Positions 42,340-43,127 of a stretch of 43,127 nucleotides of DNA are shown here, piece by piece. This stretch comes from UBA1189 sp045612065 (GTDB lineage: Bacteria; Bacteroidota; Bacteroidia; Bacteroidales; Bacteroidaceae): the NCBI GenBank assembly GCA_045612065.1, contig JAZKYH010000045.1:1-43127 (forward strand), in the 5' to 3' direction. How positions within the stretch are numbered: the stretch's first letter is position 1; each line of letters opens with the position of its first letter. The notes under the pieces are model-generated. The model was not told where the DNA came from and searched no databases. It saw nothing but the letters and a program-made list of their open reading frames with translations. A program made the position numbers and the translations under genes.

Positions 42340-42366
42340 AACGAATCTATTTTTACACGACAGATG

Positions 42367-42398
42367 ATTGGAGTCTCCTTTAAGAAAGAGACTCCAAT
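42367..42398 (+). terminator. Terminator of the lipoprotein-barrel operon
   Basis: ATTGGAGTCTC (42367-42377) and GAGACTCCAAT (42388-42398) are perfectly paired and followed by TGTTTGT. Confidence 0.75.
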
Positions 42399-42400
42399 TG

Positions 42401-42431
42401 TTTGTAGGTACACCTAAAATATGTATCTTTG
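42401..42431 (+). promoter_or_regulatory. Canonical promoter of the GH109-like gene
   Basis: TTTG (42401-42404), a 19-bp spacer and TATCTTTG (42424-42431) form a textbook Bacteroidales promoter. The ATG follows 8 bp later, so the leader is only a few bases long. Confidence 0.7.
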
Positions 42432-42439
42432 CCATCGTT

Positions 42440-43127
42440 ATGGAGCAGTCACATGTATTACAATTGACTCATGAGCCCCTTCCGATAGTCCGAATAGGTT
42501 TCATCGGGCTGGGCAATCGAGGTATGGCAACCTTACGCCGATATCTTGTTATTGATAATATAGATATCGTGGCCCTTTGTGACATTACTCCAGCACACCT
42601 GAAAGATGCCGAAGCATTGCTCATTTCTGATGGTCGTTATCGTCCGCAATACTACTCCACATCCGATGGTTGGCGTCAATTGTGCGAACGCACCGATATC
42701 GATCTCGTCTATGTCTGCACCGATTGGCTCACCCACACCCCTATGGCCTGCTATGCTATGGAGCAGGGAAAACATGTAGCCATTGAGGTTCCCGCTGCCA
42801 CCACAGTTGACGAGTGCTGGCAACTCGTTGATACCGCCGAGCACACACGTCGTCACTGCTTCATGCTTGAGAACTGCTGCTACGACACCTTCCATCAAGC
42901 TACGCTCACCATGGAGCAGGAGGGACTCTTCGGCACGCTCACACACCTTGAAGGGGCCTATATCCATGACCTGCGCGACAAATACGACAGCGATGGCCCC
43001 ACGGGATGGATGTCACGCCTCTGCGGACAACATAAGGGTAACCCCTACCCTACACATGGCATTGGCCCCGTTTGTCAGTTGCTCCACATACATCGTGGCG
43101 ACAGACTCGACTATCTGGTATCGCTCA
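42440..43127 (+). CDS. Gfo/Idh/MocA-family protein, GH109-like (partial, runs off the window)
   Basis: The reading frame is open from the ATG at 42440 to the window end (229 codons seen). An N-terminal Rossmann NAD-binding domain has IGFIGLGNRGMA (residues 20-31) and ALCDI. The EVP motif at about 116-118 and HKGNPYPTHGIGPVCQLL (about 198-215) are characteristic of NAD-dependent alpha-N-acetylgalactosaminidase-like (GH109) proteins; typical members are about 440 residues, so roughly half is visible. No signal peptide is seen, unlike many GH109 proteins, so it is probably cytosolic. Substrate not certain. It has its own promoter. Confidence 0.85.
   Translation, partial: MEQSHVLQLTHEPLPIVRIGFIGLGNRGMATLRRYLVIDNIDIVALCDITPAHLKDAEALLISDGRYRPQYYSTSDGWRQLCERTDIDLVYVCTDWLTHTPMACYAMEQGKHVAIEVPAATTVDECWQLVDTAEHTRRHCFMLENCCYDTFHQATLTMEQEGLFGTLTHLEGAYIHDLRDKYDSDGPTGWMSRLCGQHKGNPYPTHGIGPVCQLLHIHRGDRLDYLVSL

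Overview
The window is chromosomal DNA from a member of the order Bacteroidales, most likely a Prevotella-like or Bacteroides-like gut organism. The evidence is the repeated TAnnTTTG -7 promoter box (with a weak TTG-type -33 element where one is visible), the gene families (FISUMP lipoprotein, TonB-C/DUF3828-like protein, DUF5723 barrel, HU-LysM protein, STM3941-like protein, GH109-like oxidoreductase) and the block ftsY-rimO-HU-HU/LysM. No tRNA, rRNA, CRISPR array, complete insertion sequence or phage module was recognised.

Layout. 1-6430 is an accessory-looking stretch: a frameshifted gene tail, a DUF4143-type ATPase, a small membrane-anchored unknown, a promoter-to-terminator unit that may be a small RNA, an AT-rich orphan gene, and two overlapping nuclease genes (a PD-(D/E)XK enzyme and a secreted DRGH endonuclease). 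6526-10956 carries a GMP synthase with a degenerate glutaminase domain, a HAD phosphatase and ftsK. A strong shared terminator separates these from the convergent operon ftsY-rimO-HU-HU/LysM (15045 to 11025). After a 750-bp repeat field comes a five-gene minus-strand operon of exported proteins (22267 to 15794): a PEGA/beta-barrel protein, a small cytosolic protein, two LPP20-like or related secreted proteins and a transglutaminase-fold protein.

22442-23888 is, in my view, the most unusual locus. It has a lipoprotein with a FISUMP domain whose last 50 codons look like the variable region of a diversity-generating retroelement. A long hairpin overlaps its stop codon, and upstream lies a roughly 290-nt structured leader or small RNA that ends in an intrinsic terminator. 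No reverse transcriptase or template repeat is in the window.

24837-31826 is a GC-rich plus-strand series: AmpG-like permease and MurU-like nucleotidyltransferase (peptidoglycan recycling), MATE exporter, cytidylate-kinase-like protein, YfcE-type phosphoesterase, STM3941-like membrane protein and a TonB-C/DUF3828-like secreted protein. 32631-35272 has an HU-like/winged-helix protein behind a palindrome-rich leader, and a phosphohexomutase. 35412-42339 is a two-gene unit: an 1829-residue lipoprotein built from repeats of about 185 residues, and a DUF5723-type outer-membrane barrel. The window ends inside a GH109-like oxidoreductase gene.

Interspersed DNA repeats are a second theme. A palindrome fused to a TAnnTTTG promoter recurs upstream of several unrelated genes. 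Near-identical 60-bp copies lie in opposite orientation at 24346 and 32074. A GC-rich repeat has inserted in frame into one protein-coding gene.
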